DNA from: Bacillota bacterium
Lineage (GTDB): Bacteria > Vulcanimicrobiota > JAJTBE01
Assembly: GCA_021287065.1 (NCBI GenBank)
Contig: JAJTBE010000125.1
Coordinates: 26,609 to 90,608, forward strand
Direction: 5' to 3'
DNA: 64,000 nt
Below are positions 25,988-33,713 of the stretch, one piece after another. The stretch's first letter is position 1; the number at the start of each line of letters is the position of its first letter. Both the position numbers and the translations under genes were made by a program. The notes under the pieces were generated by a model. It was not told the DNA's origin. It worked only from the letters and a program-made list of their open reading frames with translations, and made no database searches.

Positions 25988-25996
25988 TGTTATAAT
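25988..25996 (+). promoter_or_regulatory. Extended -10 promoter of the EEP-fold gene
   Basis: TGTTATAAT followed by G is an extended -10 element, 38 bases ahead of the GTG start at 26034. No good -35 is present at the usual distance. The same nonamer and G occur 33 bases ahead of the M48 protease gene (59393-59401), and both leaders contain TGTTAACAT further upstream. Confidence 0.6.
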
Positions 25997-26033
25997 GATA
26001 AAGGGAACTTAAGAGATAGCACAGGAGGCTTTC

Positions 26034-27260
26034 GTGTCAATAAATGGAATCGGATTTTCAAGTCGTGGACCTAATGAGGTCTTACTGTCGGATATAAGAC
26101 AGCAGCGGCAGTCAGAAGCACCCAAATGGGTGAGTGAAGATGTCCGCATTATGCCTGAAGCAGGCGACTCTTTTATGATGGAAGACAAACGCCAGGCTCA
26201 GATGGATGCTGAATATGAGAAACACATTCAGCAGAATCTCATTGGTGATCCGGATCAGACTTTATCTGATCTTATCAGCGCCAGAGATTTTCTCACAAGC
26301 AGCAGTATTGTTGTAACATCCGATAATTCGACCGTCCTCTCAGAGGATGGCCCGACTGTTAAAGAAGCTCCCGAAAAAATGCCAAAGTCTATCAGACTTG
26401 ACGCAAATGGAGAACCTGTATCCGAGAATGGTGCATTGACAAAAGAAGATGCAAGCATTTTTATGAATGTCCGTAAGAAAGAAGTCGGACAGACCGGAAC
26501 AGTCGGAGCTTTCAACATCGAATGGCTTGGTAAAAAACCCCGTAAAGATGATGACTATAAAACCATAGCACAGGTTATTAAAGATACCGGAGCCAGCGTC
26601 CTTGGTATTGAAGAAATTGCCAATGTTGACGGACTTCAGAAAGTTCTTAAATACCTCCCTGATTTTGGATATATTCTCGGAAAATCCGGCGGACAGATGC
26701 TTGGTATCATTTTTGACAAAAACCGTGTTAAATACGATGCCAATTCCATTGAGCAGCCTGATGCAGTTATGGTAGGCAATCCTGCACTCAGACCGCCTCT
26801 GTCGGTAGATATGAAACTCGATAATTTCGATTTCAACTTTACAGTAGTTCACCTCAAAGCAGGCTTCCAGCCTGATGATCTCGCCGTCAGAAAAGAACAG
26901 GCAGAAGTGCTTAACGGCTGGATAAAGGACAACTATAAGAACAAAAAAGACAAAGACTTTATCATGGTCGGAGATTACAACGACTATGTGAAGAGTGACG
27001 CCCTCAACACTATTGATGCAGGAGAAACAGTAAGTTATGTTACTGAAGATCCCGCAGCAAAGGGTCTTTATACCAATATCAAATATAAGAGCGTAATCGA
27101 TCACGGTGCCGTTTCATCAGTTAAAGGCGGCGCTGAGGAAGAATACATCAAGGGAAGCGTCAGAACCGTGGATGAAAACAAATACCCCGGTTATAAAGAC
27201 AGAGTTTCCGATCATAAACCCATTGTATTTGATTTCAACACTGCAGTAGATAACGACTAA
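26034..27260 (+). CDS. Endonuclease/exonuclease/phosphatase (EEP) fold protein
   Basis: The 408-residue product starts at GTG 26034 behind AGGAGG. Residues about 1-155 are polar and look disordered; GDSF occurs at 44-47. From about 158 the metal-dependent EEP fold (DNase I/sphingomyelinase type) is clear: GAFNIEWLG, VLGIEEIANVDG (metal Glu), TVVHLKAG, MVGDYNDY (metal Asp/Asn) and the C-terminal SDHKPIVF (catalytic Asp-His). The substrate could be DNA, RNA, a phosphoinositide or a phospholipid. There is no signal peptide, although its N-terminal tail is shared in style with the M48 protease at 59.4 kb. A terminator follows. Confidence 0.85.
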   Translation: MSINGIGFSSRGPNEVLLSDIRQQRQSEAPKWVSEDVRIMPEAGDSFMMEDKRQAQMDAEYEKHIQQNLIGDPDQTLSDLISARDFLTSSSIVVTSDNSTVLSEDGPTVKEAPEKMPKSIRLDANGEPVSENGALTKEDASIFMNVRKKEVGQTGTVGAFNIEWLGKKPRKDDDYKTIAQVIKDTGASVLGIEEIANVDGLQKVLKYLPDFGYILGKSGGQMLGIIFDKNRVKYDANSIEQPDAVMVGNPALRPPLSVDMKLDNFDFNFTVVHLKAGFQPDDLAVRKEQAEVLNGWIKDNYKNKKDKDFIMVGDYNDYVKSDALNTIDAGETVSYVTEDPAAKGLYTNIKYKSVIDHGAVSSVKGGAEEEYIKGSVRTVDENKYPGYKDRVSDHKPIVFDFNTAVDND

Positions 27261-27311
27261 TCAATCTGCAATGTGCTGAGAATCATATACGGATAACAGA
27301 TAGAATCGCCC

Positions 27312-27335
27312 GGAGGCTCGAAAGAGCCTCCTTTT
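27312..27335 (+). terminator. Rho-independent terminator
   Basis: GGAGGCTC and GAGCCTCC form a perfect eight-base stem around a GAAA tetraloop, followed by TTTT. It lies 52 bases past the EEP-fold gene. Confidence 0.92.
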
Positions 27336-27466
27336 AAAATTAATATGAAAATCAGTAAAAAAATTGCTTCGTTAAACCGGAAAAAATAAAAAAAATCAAA
27401 TAACCTATTTATCAATTTTCAATTCTGCTGTATAATTCCATTTAACCTGATCTGTGGGAGGATAAT

Positions 27467-27895
27467 ATGTCATCATATCAGCCATTTCCGGGAAATTTGG
27501 AAGAAGCTCTTGAATTAGCCCATAAATCCGAACTCCTCGCCAAACACCATTATAAAATTGTGGCGCAATTGTCTGTTACAGCAGATGTTGTTGAGATGTC
27601 CGAAAGATTTGCCCTTATGGAAGAAGGGCATGCGAAAGCTATTGAACAGATATTCAAACAAATAACGGGAAAAGAGTTCAGACCTTCGGCAGGAAGTGAT
27701 CATAATGAAGCTTATGCCGTTACATTTGAAAGTCTGGATGCTCTTCTGAAGGATGCTCTTGAAAAAGAAAAGGATTCATATCTGTTTTACATCAGCCTGA
27801 GTAACTCTATTAAAGATCAGAATGTAAAAGACATACTGAGAAGGCTGGCAGATGAGGAAAAAGAGCATCAGGAAGCGATAAAAAAACTGTTTTAA
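27467..27895 (+). CDS. Ferritin-like diiron protein (rubrerythrin-like, no rubredoxin domain)
   Basis: The 142-residue four-helix protein carries a set of diiron ligands in the expected spacing: E22, E52 with H55 (ExxH), E99 or E101, and E131 with H134 (ExxH). It lacks the rubredoxin domain of classical rubrerythrin, so it needs an external electron donor if it reduces peroxide; iron storage or sensing is also possible. The usual partner in anaerobes is defence against hydrogen peroxide. A TATAAT sequence at 27431-27436 is a probable -10, with a weak -35. The ribosome binding site is GGGAGG. It is 28 bases ahead of the GT-C gene. Confidence 0.82.
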   Translation: MSSYQPFPGNLEEALELAHKSELLAKHHYKIVAQLSVTADVVEMSERFALMEEGHAKAIEQIFKQITGKEFRPSAGSDHNEAYAVTFESLDALLKDALEKEKDSYLFYISLSNSIKDQNVKDILRRLADEEKEHQEAIKKLF

Positions 27896-27923
27896 CCAAT
27901 GGTTACCCGGGGATTATTAACTG

Positions 27924-29726
27924 ATGACTGATTTAAAAAGGCATTTGAAAACGGAAAGCCTTTACCTTTCTTTGGTATTGCTTCTCTTTTTTGCTGCTGT
28001 CTTTGTAAACTATAACTGGTTTCTGAATGATATAAGTCCACCGTCGTTTGATGAAGCTGGACACCTGATTAATGCATACAGGCAGTATGATTATTATTCC
28101 AGGGGATCTGTGATTTCCTCTTTCAGGGTCTATCAGTGGTTTTATCCGCCCTTTTTGTATCAGACCACAGCTTTGCTTTATCTTCTTACAGGTCCTTCTC
28201 TTCTTTCTTCGTTTTTTGTTTTGCAGATTTTTCAATGTATTTTGTTATTCTCTCTTTATTTTACAGGCAAAAAATGCGGTAACTCTTTTACTGGTTTTTT
28301 ATGTGCCGCGGCAGGTGCTTTTTTCCCCTTTGCCCTGTTTATGTCTCACAGGTATTATCTTGATTATCCGTCCACAGCAATGGCAGCTCTGGCTTTTGTG
28401 TTTTTGATTAATTGCGAAAGCTTCAGCAGAAGAAATCAAACTCTTCTCTTTTTTGCAGTCACCGGGCTGGGGATGATGATCCGCTGGACTACGCCGATTT
28501 TTCTCATATTGCCTTTTGCAATAGTGTTTGCTGGTTTTTTTAAATCTCAGTATGAAATATTCAAATCAACAGGGAAAACTGATTTCATAAAATACCTGAT
28601 TGCCTGCACTGCTGCAGTTGCGGGAGGTATCTGGATTTATCACAGGGGAAACAGCGACAGCTTACCCTCTGATTTCGAATATCTGATTCTTATTTTAAAA
28701 TCACTTCTTCCTCTTTTCCTGATTTCCGGTATTCTGATCTTTAACAGAAAAATCGAGCCACAGGTGAGATTCTTTTTTACAAGCGTCTGCATTTTCTTTG
28801 TGATTATCTGGCATTATTATATACCGGCATTGCCATTTTTATCAGCAAACATGACAAAAGGGGCGTCATGGGGTGTCGGTGAAGGCGATGCTTTCGATTT
28901 TATCTCATATCTCAGGATGTTTGTTTTCGATTATCAGGGAATTTTCGGAACATTGCTGATAGTGGCGGGGTTTATTGCATTTTTTGTAAAAAAAGATAAA
29001 AACAATGTATTATGGCTTTCATTTGCCGGCTTTATATGCGGATTCATTATTCTGTTTCTTCTGCCCAACCGTGATGTGAGATATTTTCTGCCACTTCTGG
29101 TTTTTTCCGCTCCTTTGTCTGTTTTCTGGTTTGGAGAGATTAAAAATAATCGTGTGAAAATTGCCTTGAGTGCGGTTTTCTTTACTTTTATGTGTGTCAG
29201 CTGGCTTGGGTGGTTGTTTTTACAGAAAGTGCCCCAGGAGAAAACCGCACCTTACGAATACGCCCTGATTCAGCCGCTCCCTTGCAGGGACGATTGGCAT
29301 TATAACGAGATTATGGATTGTCTCGAAAAAATATCTGCCGGAAAAAAAATGGTGGTTTTGTTTTCTGAAGTCCGTTCCCAGAGAAGCACTCCTATTACTG
29401 TCAATTCCATTTTTATGCATTATCTTGTAAAAACCGGTTCTCCACTTGAGGGTTTTAATGATGACTGCGAGGTTAAGATACAGGATAAATACTGCAACAG
29501 TTACATATTTTCCAATTATCCGGTAAGTAAAGGTGGAAATCCTGATTTGACTGCAGAGCTTTTAATCTATGATCGGGATGAAAGGCCTGATTTACCTGAA
29601 CCGGTGCAGCGCTTCTATGAAAAATACAGGGTGAGGGGTGAAAGGGAGTTAATAGATGAATTTGAGCTTCCCAACCATCTCTGCGCCAGAATTTCTGTTT
29701 ATAAGCCCGGAATTTCTGGCAGATAA
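27924..29726 (+). CDS. GT-C membrane glycosyltransferase (PMT/ArnT-like)
   Basis: The 600-residue protein has an N-terminal hydrophobic segment followed by SPPSFDEAGH (38-47), whose acidic pair in the first external loop is the catalytic signature of GT-C enzymes of the GT39/GT83 kind. About eleven to twelve further membrane segments follow, with a soluble C-terminal part of about 150 residues. Such enzymes transfer a sugar from a polyprenyl-phosphate donor to a lipid, protein or glycan on the outer face. The acceptor is not evident. It lies 28 bases after the diiron gene; no other glycan gene is adjacent. Confidence 0.8.
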   Translation: MTDLKRHLKTESLYLSLVLLLFFAAVFVNYNWFLNDISPPSFDEAGHLINAYRQYDYYSRGSVISSFRVYQWFYPPFLYQTTALLYLLTGPSLLSSFFVLQIFQCILLFSLYFTGKKCGNSFTGFLCAAAGAFFPFALFMSHRYYLDYPSTAMAALAFVFLINCESFSRRNQTLLFFAVTGLGMMIRWTTPIFLILPFAIVFAGFFKSQYEIFKSTGKTDFIKYLIACTAAVAGGIWIYHRGNSDSLPSDFEYLILILKSLLPLFLISGILIFNRKIEPQVRFFFTSVCIFFVIIWHYYIPALPFLSANMTKGASWGVGEGDAFDFISYLRMFVFDYQGIFGTLLIVAGFIAFFVKKDKNNVLWLSFAGFICGFIILFLLPNRDVRYFLPLLVFSAPLSVFWFGEIKNNRVKIALSAVFFTFMCVSWLGWLFLQKVPQEKTAPYEYALIQPLPCRDDWHYNEIMDCLEKISAGKKMVVLFSEVRSQRSTPITVNSIFMHYLVKTGSPLEGFNDDCEVKIQDKYCNSYIFSNYPVSKGGNPDLTAELLIYDRDERPDLPEPVQRFYEKYRVRGERELIDEFELPNHLCARISVYKPGISGR

Positions 29727-29842
29727 GCGGAATTCGGCGTGTCTTTTGTTGTTTATGTAATACAAAATAAATACCAGCATGATTTTATTTGTAACTTTGT
29801 TTAAGAGGAATTAAAACATAAACGAAAAAAATAAAGATTGAT

Positions 29843-30058
29843 ATGAATACAGCAAAAATTTATTATTTTAATGATGACTGGAAAGCTGCCGGTTCGAAGA
29901 GTGCAGAGGGCGTCAGCAGGATTATTTCTGACGGTTGGCTTATGTATTACAACTTCAGGGAAGGCGCAAACGAAGATGAAAAATTCAACCCTCTCACTGC
30001 CATTACTCTTTCAGGCTGGTCATTCGGGGTGAATCTTATTACGGAGTATTTTTTCTGA
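29843..30058 (+). CDS. Small unknown protein
   Basis: This 71-codon frame has a protein-like composition (DDWKAAGSK, ISDGWLMYYNFREG, ALTLSGW-like aromatic end) and codon use similar to its neighbours, but the ribosome binding site is poor and the last 20 bases overlap the convergent hydE gene. I do not recognise it. It could be a genuine small protein or a remnant. Confidence 0.45.
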   Translation: MNTAKIYYFNDDWKAAGSKSAEGVSRIISDGWLMYYNFREGANEDEKFNPLTAITLSGWSFGVNLITEYFF

Positions 30059-31106
30059 TAACATCCCCTTTTCCATCTGCGATTGTTCTTCCGATTGCTT
30101 CAATCCGGCCTGTTATGCAACCTCTGCAGTGTGCAGCGTCATCGCCTGTGCATATTTTGCCGGGGTAGATTTCATAATCAGCTCTGTATTTGATGGGGGT
30201 AACATTGGGCATCATTACATTTGCCCCTGCTTTTAAAGCTTTTTCCCTGCCTAAGGGGTGCAGGCTTCCCATTGCTGTGGTTGCAGGCAGATGTGCAAAG
30301 GGGAAAACGAGCCTGAGCACTGCGACAAGCCTGAGTGTTTTTTCAACAGTTCCGCCGGTATTGTCTTTGAGAGGCGTTCCGGGGTGGGGGATGAAAGGAC
30401 CAACGCCAATCATCTCCGCTCCCAGTTCGTGAAGCCATATTACATCGTCAGCCAGCATTTCCGGGGTCTGTCCGGGCAATCCGACCAGAACGCCGGAGCC
30501 AAGCTGATAGCCGAGTTTTTTCAGATTCCGCAGGCATTCCATCCGCTCCTGAAGATCATCATCGGGATGAAATTTTTTGAATAATTCCGGATTCGTCGTT
30601 TCAATCCGAACCAGACTTCTGTCAGCGCCTGCTTCTTTCCAGACTCTGTAAGTTTCTTCGTTTCTTTCGCCGATACTGATGGTTATGGCAATGTCAAACT
30701 CAGCTTTGATTCTGCGGATAATATCCGCAAGCCGATCTTCTGTAAACCAGGGATCTTCTCCCGACTGCATAACAACGGTTCTGTATCCCAGTCTGTATGC
30801 ATCCCTGACAGCATCAAGGATTTCATCGGGAGACATCCTGTATCTTTCCACATCTTTATTATCCCGTCTCAAACCGCAGTAAAAGCAGTTCTTTTTGCAG
30901 TAATTGGAAAACTCAATTAATGCTCTGAGGTGGATTCCGGGACCTATATGGGCGTCACGGACTTTATCCGCAGCTTTGTATAGCTCCTGTGCATCATCCT
31001 CATTGCAGTCAAGAAGAGGAACGAGCCATCTTCTCTCCGGTTTTGAACCTTTGAGTCCTTCCTGTAATGCTTCGTTGAAACTAAGATAATTTGCTGTGTC
31101 TGACAT
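30039..31106 (-). CDS. hydE: [FeFe]-hydrogenase maturase HydE (radical SAM)
   Basis: HydE is a radical SAM enzyme that helps build the diiron subsite of [FeFe]-hydrogenase. The 355-residue product has the SAM cluster motif C70-x3-C74-x2-C77 (NYCKKNCFYC) and the C-terminal second-cluster cysteines C319, C327 and C330 (ICTGDDAAHCRGC), plus IEFSNYC, MQSGEDPW and GLPGQTPEM typical of HydE; together these separate it from BioB and PylB. The ribosome binding site is AGGTGG. HydF, HydG and the hydrogenase are not in the window. The translin-family gene is 23 bases upstream on the same strand. Confidence 0.9.
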   Translation of the reverse strand: MSDTANYLSFNEALQEGLKGSKPERRWLVPLLDCNEDDAQELYKAADKVRDAHIGPGIHLRALIEFSNYCKKNCFYCGLRRDNKDVERYRMSPDEILDAVRDAYRLGYRTVVMQSGEDPWFTEDRLADIIRRIKAEFDIAITISIGERNEETYRVWKEAGADRSLVRIETTNPELFKKFHPDDDLQERMECLRNLKKLGYQLGSGVLVGLPGQTPEMLADDVIWLHELGAEMIGVGPFIPHPGTPLKDNTGGTVEKTLRLVAVLRLVFPFAHLPATTAMGSLHPLGREKALKAGANVMMPNVTPIKYRADYEIYPGKICTGDDAAHCRGCITGRIEAIGRTIADGKGDVIRKNTP

Positions 31107-31129
31107 CTGTTTCCACCTGTTTTGGCTTA

Positions 31130-31792
31130 TTAATAATCGTTTTTCACAGTTTCAACTGTGCCTTCGATTTTGCCGTATTTTTTGAGATCATCTCTGAGCC
31201 GTTTGTTGATCATGTGGCTGGTGAAATCTCCTCTGGTGCGTTCCAGAATACCTCTTGCCTGATCAGTCGAGCGGCGGAGGCCTCCTGTAACTGCATCGGA
31301 AAAGTCCATGGTTACAAGAATGCTGTAAATATCGTCCATTGCTTCGAGGAACGATTCACCTTCTTCGCCTTTATCCTGACGCATAAGGTCGAGAATTTCC
31401 CTTCTCAGCTCGCCGATAACTTCTGAAATGCCATTCAGATATGCTGCATACTGGACTCCCAGATCGTCGGGTTCGGGGATTTCGTTTCCGAAAACTATAG
31501 CTGCTGTCACTGAAGCTTCTGCAAATTCTTTTTGCGCATCATGCAGAAAACCGGAGCGGGGGAGTTCGGGAATGCCTTCAACGGCGAGGTTTGCCTGCTG
31601 AAGTTTTTCCCTTGCTTCTGTCAGAAGTTTGTGTGCTTCTTCCTTATCGCCTCTGTGGACCGCTCTGATTGTCAGTCCTGATTTTTTGATTATTTCTCTG
31701 TGAAGAATGTAGCTTTCATCTCTTGCTTTTTCCACTTTCTCCAGACGGGATGCGATTTTTTCCGCAATCTGCTCAAGTCGTTTGCTTGCCAA
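31130..31792 (-). CDS. Translin-family protein
   Basis: The start is placed at TTG 31792, eight bases behind GGAGG; a longer reading from 31807 would start on the ribosome binding site itself. The product of 220 residues is all-helical and matches the translin family known from eukaryotes (translin/TRAX, RNA and single-strand DNA binding) and from archaea: KRLEQIAEKIASRLEKVEKARDE at the N-terminus is a longer helix, with EFAEASVTAAIVFG, LGVQYAAYLNGISEVIGELRR and TDQARGILERTRGD further on. Translin homologues are uncommon in bacteria. It probably binds RNA or DNA as a multimer. It is likely co-transcribed with hydE. Confidence 0.82.
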   Translation of the reverse strand: MASKRLEQIAEKIASRLEKVEKARDESYILHREIIKKSGLTIRAVHRGDKEEAHKLLTEAREKLQQANLAVEGIPELPRSGFLHDAQKEFAEASVTAAIVFGNEIPEPDDLGVQYAAYLNGISEVIGELRREILDLMRQDKGEEGESFLEAMDDIYSILVTMDFSDAVTGGLRRSTDQARGILERTRGDFTSHMINKRLRDDLKKYGKIEGTVETVKNDY

Positions 31793-31989
31793 TATTTTGT
31801 CCTCCAATTAATTGTGAATGTCGATATTCCGGTTGACGCATTACTCTGCCATTGCCGGATCTTCACTATTATATTAACCCGGAGGACCAGCAATCCTTCA
31901 TGCTGAAATTTTAACCTGATTTTTATTAAAATAGTTCCTGAAATTTAATGTAATTTTTGTAAAATACAATTTCAGTTTCAGGGTAGTTG

Positions 31990-32922
31990 CTATTTTGCCG
32001 GGGTATCTTCAAAAGTCATTACATACCATAAATCAGGTTCGCTCTTCACCGAATCAGGTTTGCTTCTCCACAACTTCACCACAGCTTTTGCCGGCAGAGA
32101 TTCCATTGTAATATTCAAAGGCGGACAATCAGGGCTCATATTGTTGCTTCCTCCGGGATAACCGCTGCTGCCCCCGGTATGTATAAAATGAGGGATGGAT
32201 ATTGGAATGTCTGACTTTACGAAGACTATGCCTTTTGTCTGATCAGGATCAATATATGCAAATGGAAAACCAAGATCCCTTGCGTTGTAGGAAACAAGAA
32301 GAAATTCCCTTAATGCGCAGTATCCGTATAGTTTTCCATTATTTAGAAAATCATGCAGATTATAGTTGACGGTTACCTGGGAATTTTTCAGATCCCATAT
32401 CAGATTGTCAGGCACTGCATAAAAAGCCTTCGGCTCAAGGGTCTGATCCTTTACCTGTCTGAAAACATTCTCCCCAAGACCTATAAGCAGATAAGGATTT
32501 GCAAGAAAGCGGGTCTCCTCGGATGGTCCTTCAATACTCTTTTCTCCTCTTCCGTAATAAAAAAGACCGAGAATGCCCCACCATGTCTTGCCGTCGGTAA
32601 TCTGCCCGAAAACTTCATCAGAAGGTTTATAGTCTTTCCTGTAAAGAACCTTCACAAGCTCCGGGTGTTTGTTAACATAACCGGCTCTTATTTCATAAAC
32701 CTCTTTTTTTGTCTTACCGTCCAGCTCAATCAGAGGGTTTATTTCTATAGATGTTTTCCCGGGGAAATTATCTTTCTTAATTTGTTTCCAGTCTGCCGGT
32801 TCAGCAGGTCCCGTCGGTTGATTTTCCGATTTTTGTGAACATCCGGCAGATATCAGGAAGATAAAAACTACAAATATTAAAAATAATGGCTTGTTGAGAT
32901 AATCTCGAAAATTCTTTATCAT
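31990..32922 (-). CDS. Lipoprotein of unknown function
   Basis: The start is ATG 32922, with AGGAGG upstream; a TTG frame start at 32940 contains that ribosome binding site. The 310-residue product has a long hydrophobic signal ending in the lipobox ISAGC (C28). The mature part is mixed alpha/beta with no domain I recognise; it contains WWGILGLFYYGRGEKS and a Gly/Ser-rich segment HTGGSSGYPGG. It stands alone between the translin gene and a repeat-containing intergenic region. Confidence 0.75.
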   Translation of the reverse strand: MIKNFRDYLNKPLFLIFVVFIFLISAGCSQKSENQPTGPAEPADWKQIKKDNFPGKTSIEINPLIELDGKTKKEVYEIRAGYVNKHPELVKVLYRKDYKPSDEVFGQITDGKTWWGILGLFYYGRGEKSIEGPSEETRFLANPYLLIGLGENVFRQVKDQTLEPKAFYAVPDNLIWDLKNSQVTVNYNLHDFLNNGKLYGYCALREFLLVSYNARDLGFPFAYIDPDQTKGIVFVKSDIPISIPHFIHTGGSSGYPGGSNNMSPDCPPLNITMESLPAKAVVKLWRSKPDSVKSEPDLWYVMTFEDTPAK

Positions 32923-32950
32923 ATTGAATTTCCTCCTCAAATGTCTGTGA

Positions 32951-33523
32951 ATTACGGCATGAATTTATCTAATCGCTCACGAGGGGTGTGTCCGTTTGCC
33001 CAGCTCCCAGAGAAAACTTTTTGAAAAAAGTTTCCTCCGGACCTTCATCCCAAAACTTTTGAATTGGGGGACCGACCAGGGGACCGTAGGGTTTAGGGAC
33101 CGTCAGAGGAGACCACGCTTTTTTGGAAAAGCGAGGTCTCCTCCGAACCTCCTCCCTTGAAAAACAAGAGTAATGGACTGTGGATTTGAGTGAATTTTAC
33201 TAATTCAGTGGCATTGGGTTTAGGACCAATGCCACTATCATTACGGCATGAATTTATCTAATCGCTCACGAGGGGTGTGTCCGTTTGCCCAGCTCCCAGA
33301 GAAAACTTTTTGAAAAAAGTTTACTCCGGACCTCCATCCCAAAACTTTTGAATTGAGGGACCGACCAGGGGATTTGGACCGACCGGGGACCGTGGGGTTT
33401 GGGGACCGTCAGAGGAGCACGCTTTTTTGGAAAAGCGAGGTTTCTCTCCGAACCTCCCTCCTTGAAAAACAGGAGTATTCGGCTGTAAATTGGAGTTGGT
33501 TTTACTAATTCAGTGGCATTGGG
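32951..33523. repeat. Tandem pair of about 290-bp intergenic repeats
   Basis: Copy 1 (32951 to about 33218) and copy 2 (33240 to about 33523) are near-identical direct repeats offset by 289 bases at the left end and 305 at the right. Each holds inverted repeats: AGAAAACTTTTT facing AAAAAGTTT, GGAGAC or similar around CTTTTTTGGAAAAG, and an ending TTTTACTAATTCAGTGGCATTGG. In copy 1 the end forms a hairpin TGGCATTGG/CCAATGCCA (33208-33234). The region from 32923 to 33713 carries no convincing gene. It may be a mobile miniature element, a structured RNA or a repeated terminator array. Confidence 0.85.
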
Positions 33524-33713
33524 GTAGGGGCTGGAAATTGAAGCAGGTTTTACTAATTCACTGGTATTGCTTCCTCCATGTAGATTCTGGTTACTGAATG
33601 TTGATTTCTCCTGAAATGATTCTATACCTTTCATAAAAGCTCTTTGGGCAAATTAACGAAGGAAAACATTTTGATTTTCAGTATATATCCATATAAATAC
33701 TCAGGAGGCGGAT

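Noticed and set aside
26340..27104. Minus-strand open frame of 254 codons opposite the EEP-fold gene
   Set aside because: Phe/Ile/Val-rich antisense shadow; the sense frame has all EEP motifs.
33266..33634. 122-codon frame in the intergenic repeat
   Set aside because: It runs through the hairpin-rich second repeat copy, has no ribosome binding site and is low in sequence quality as a protein.
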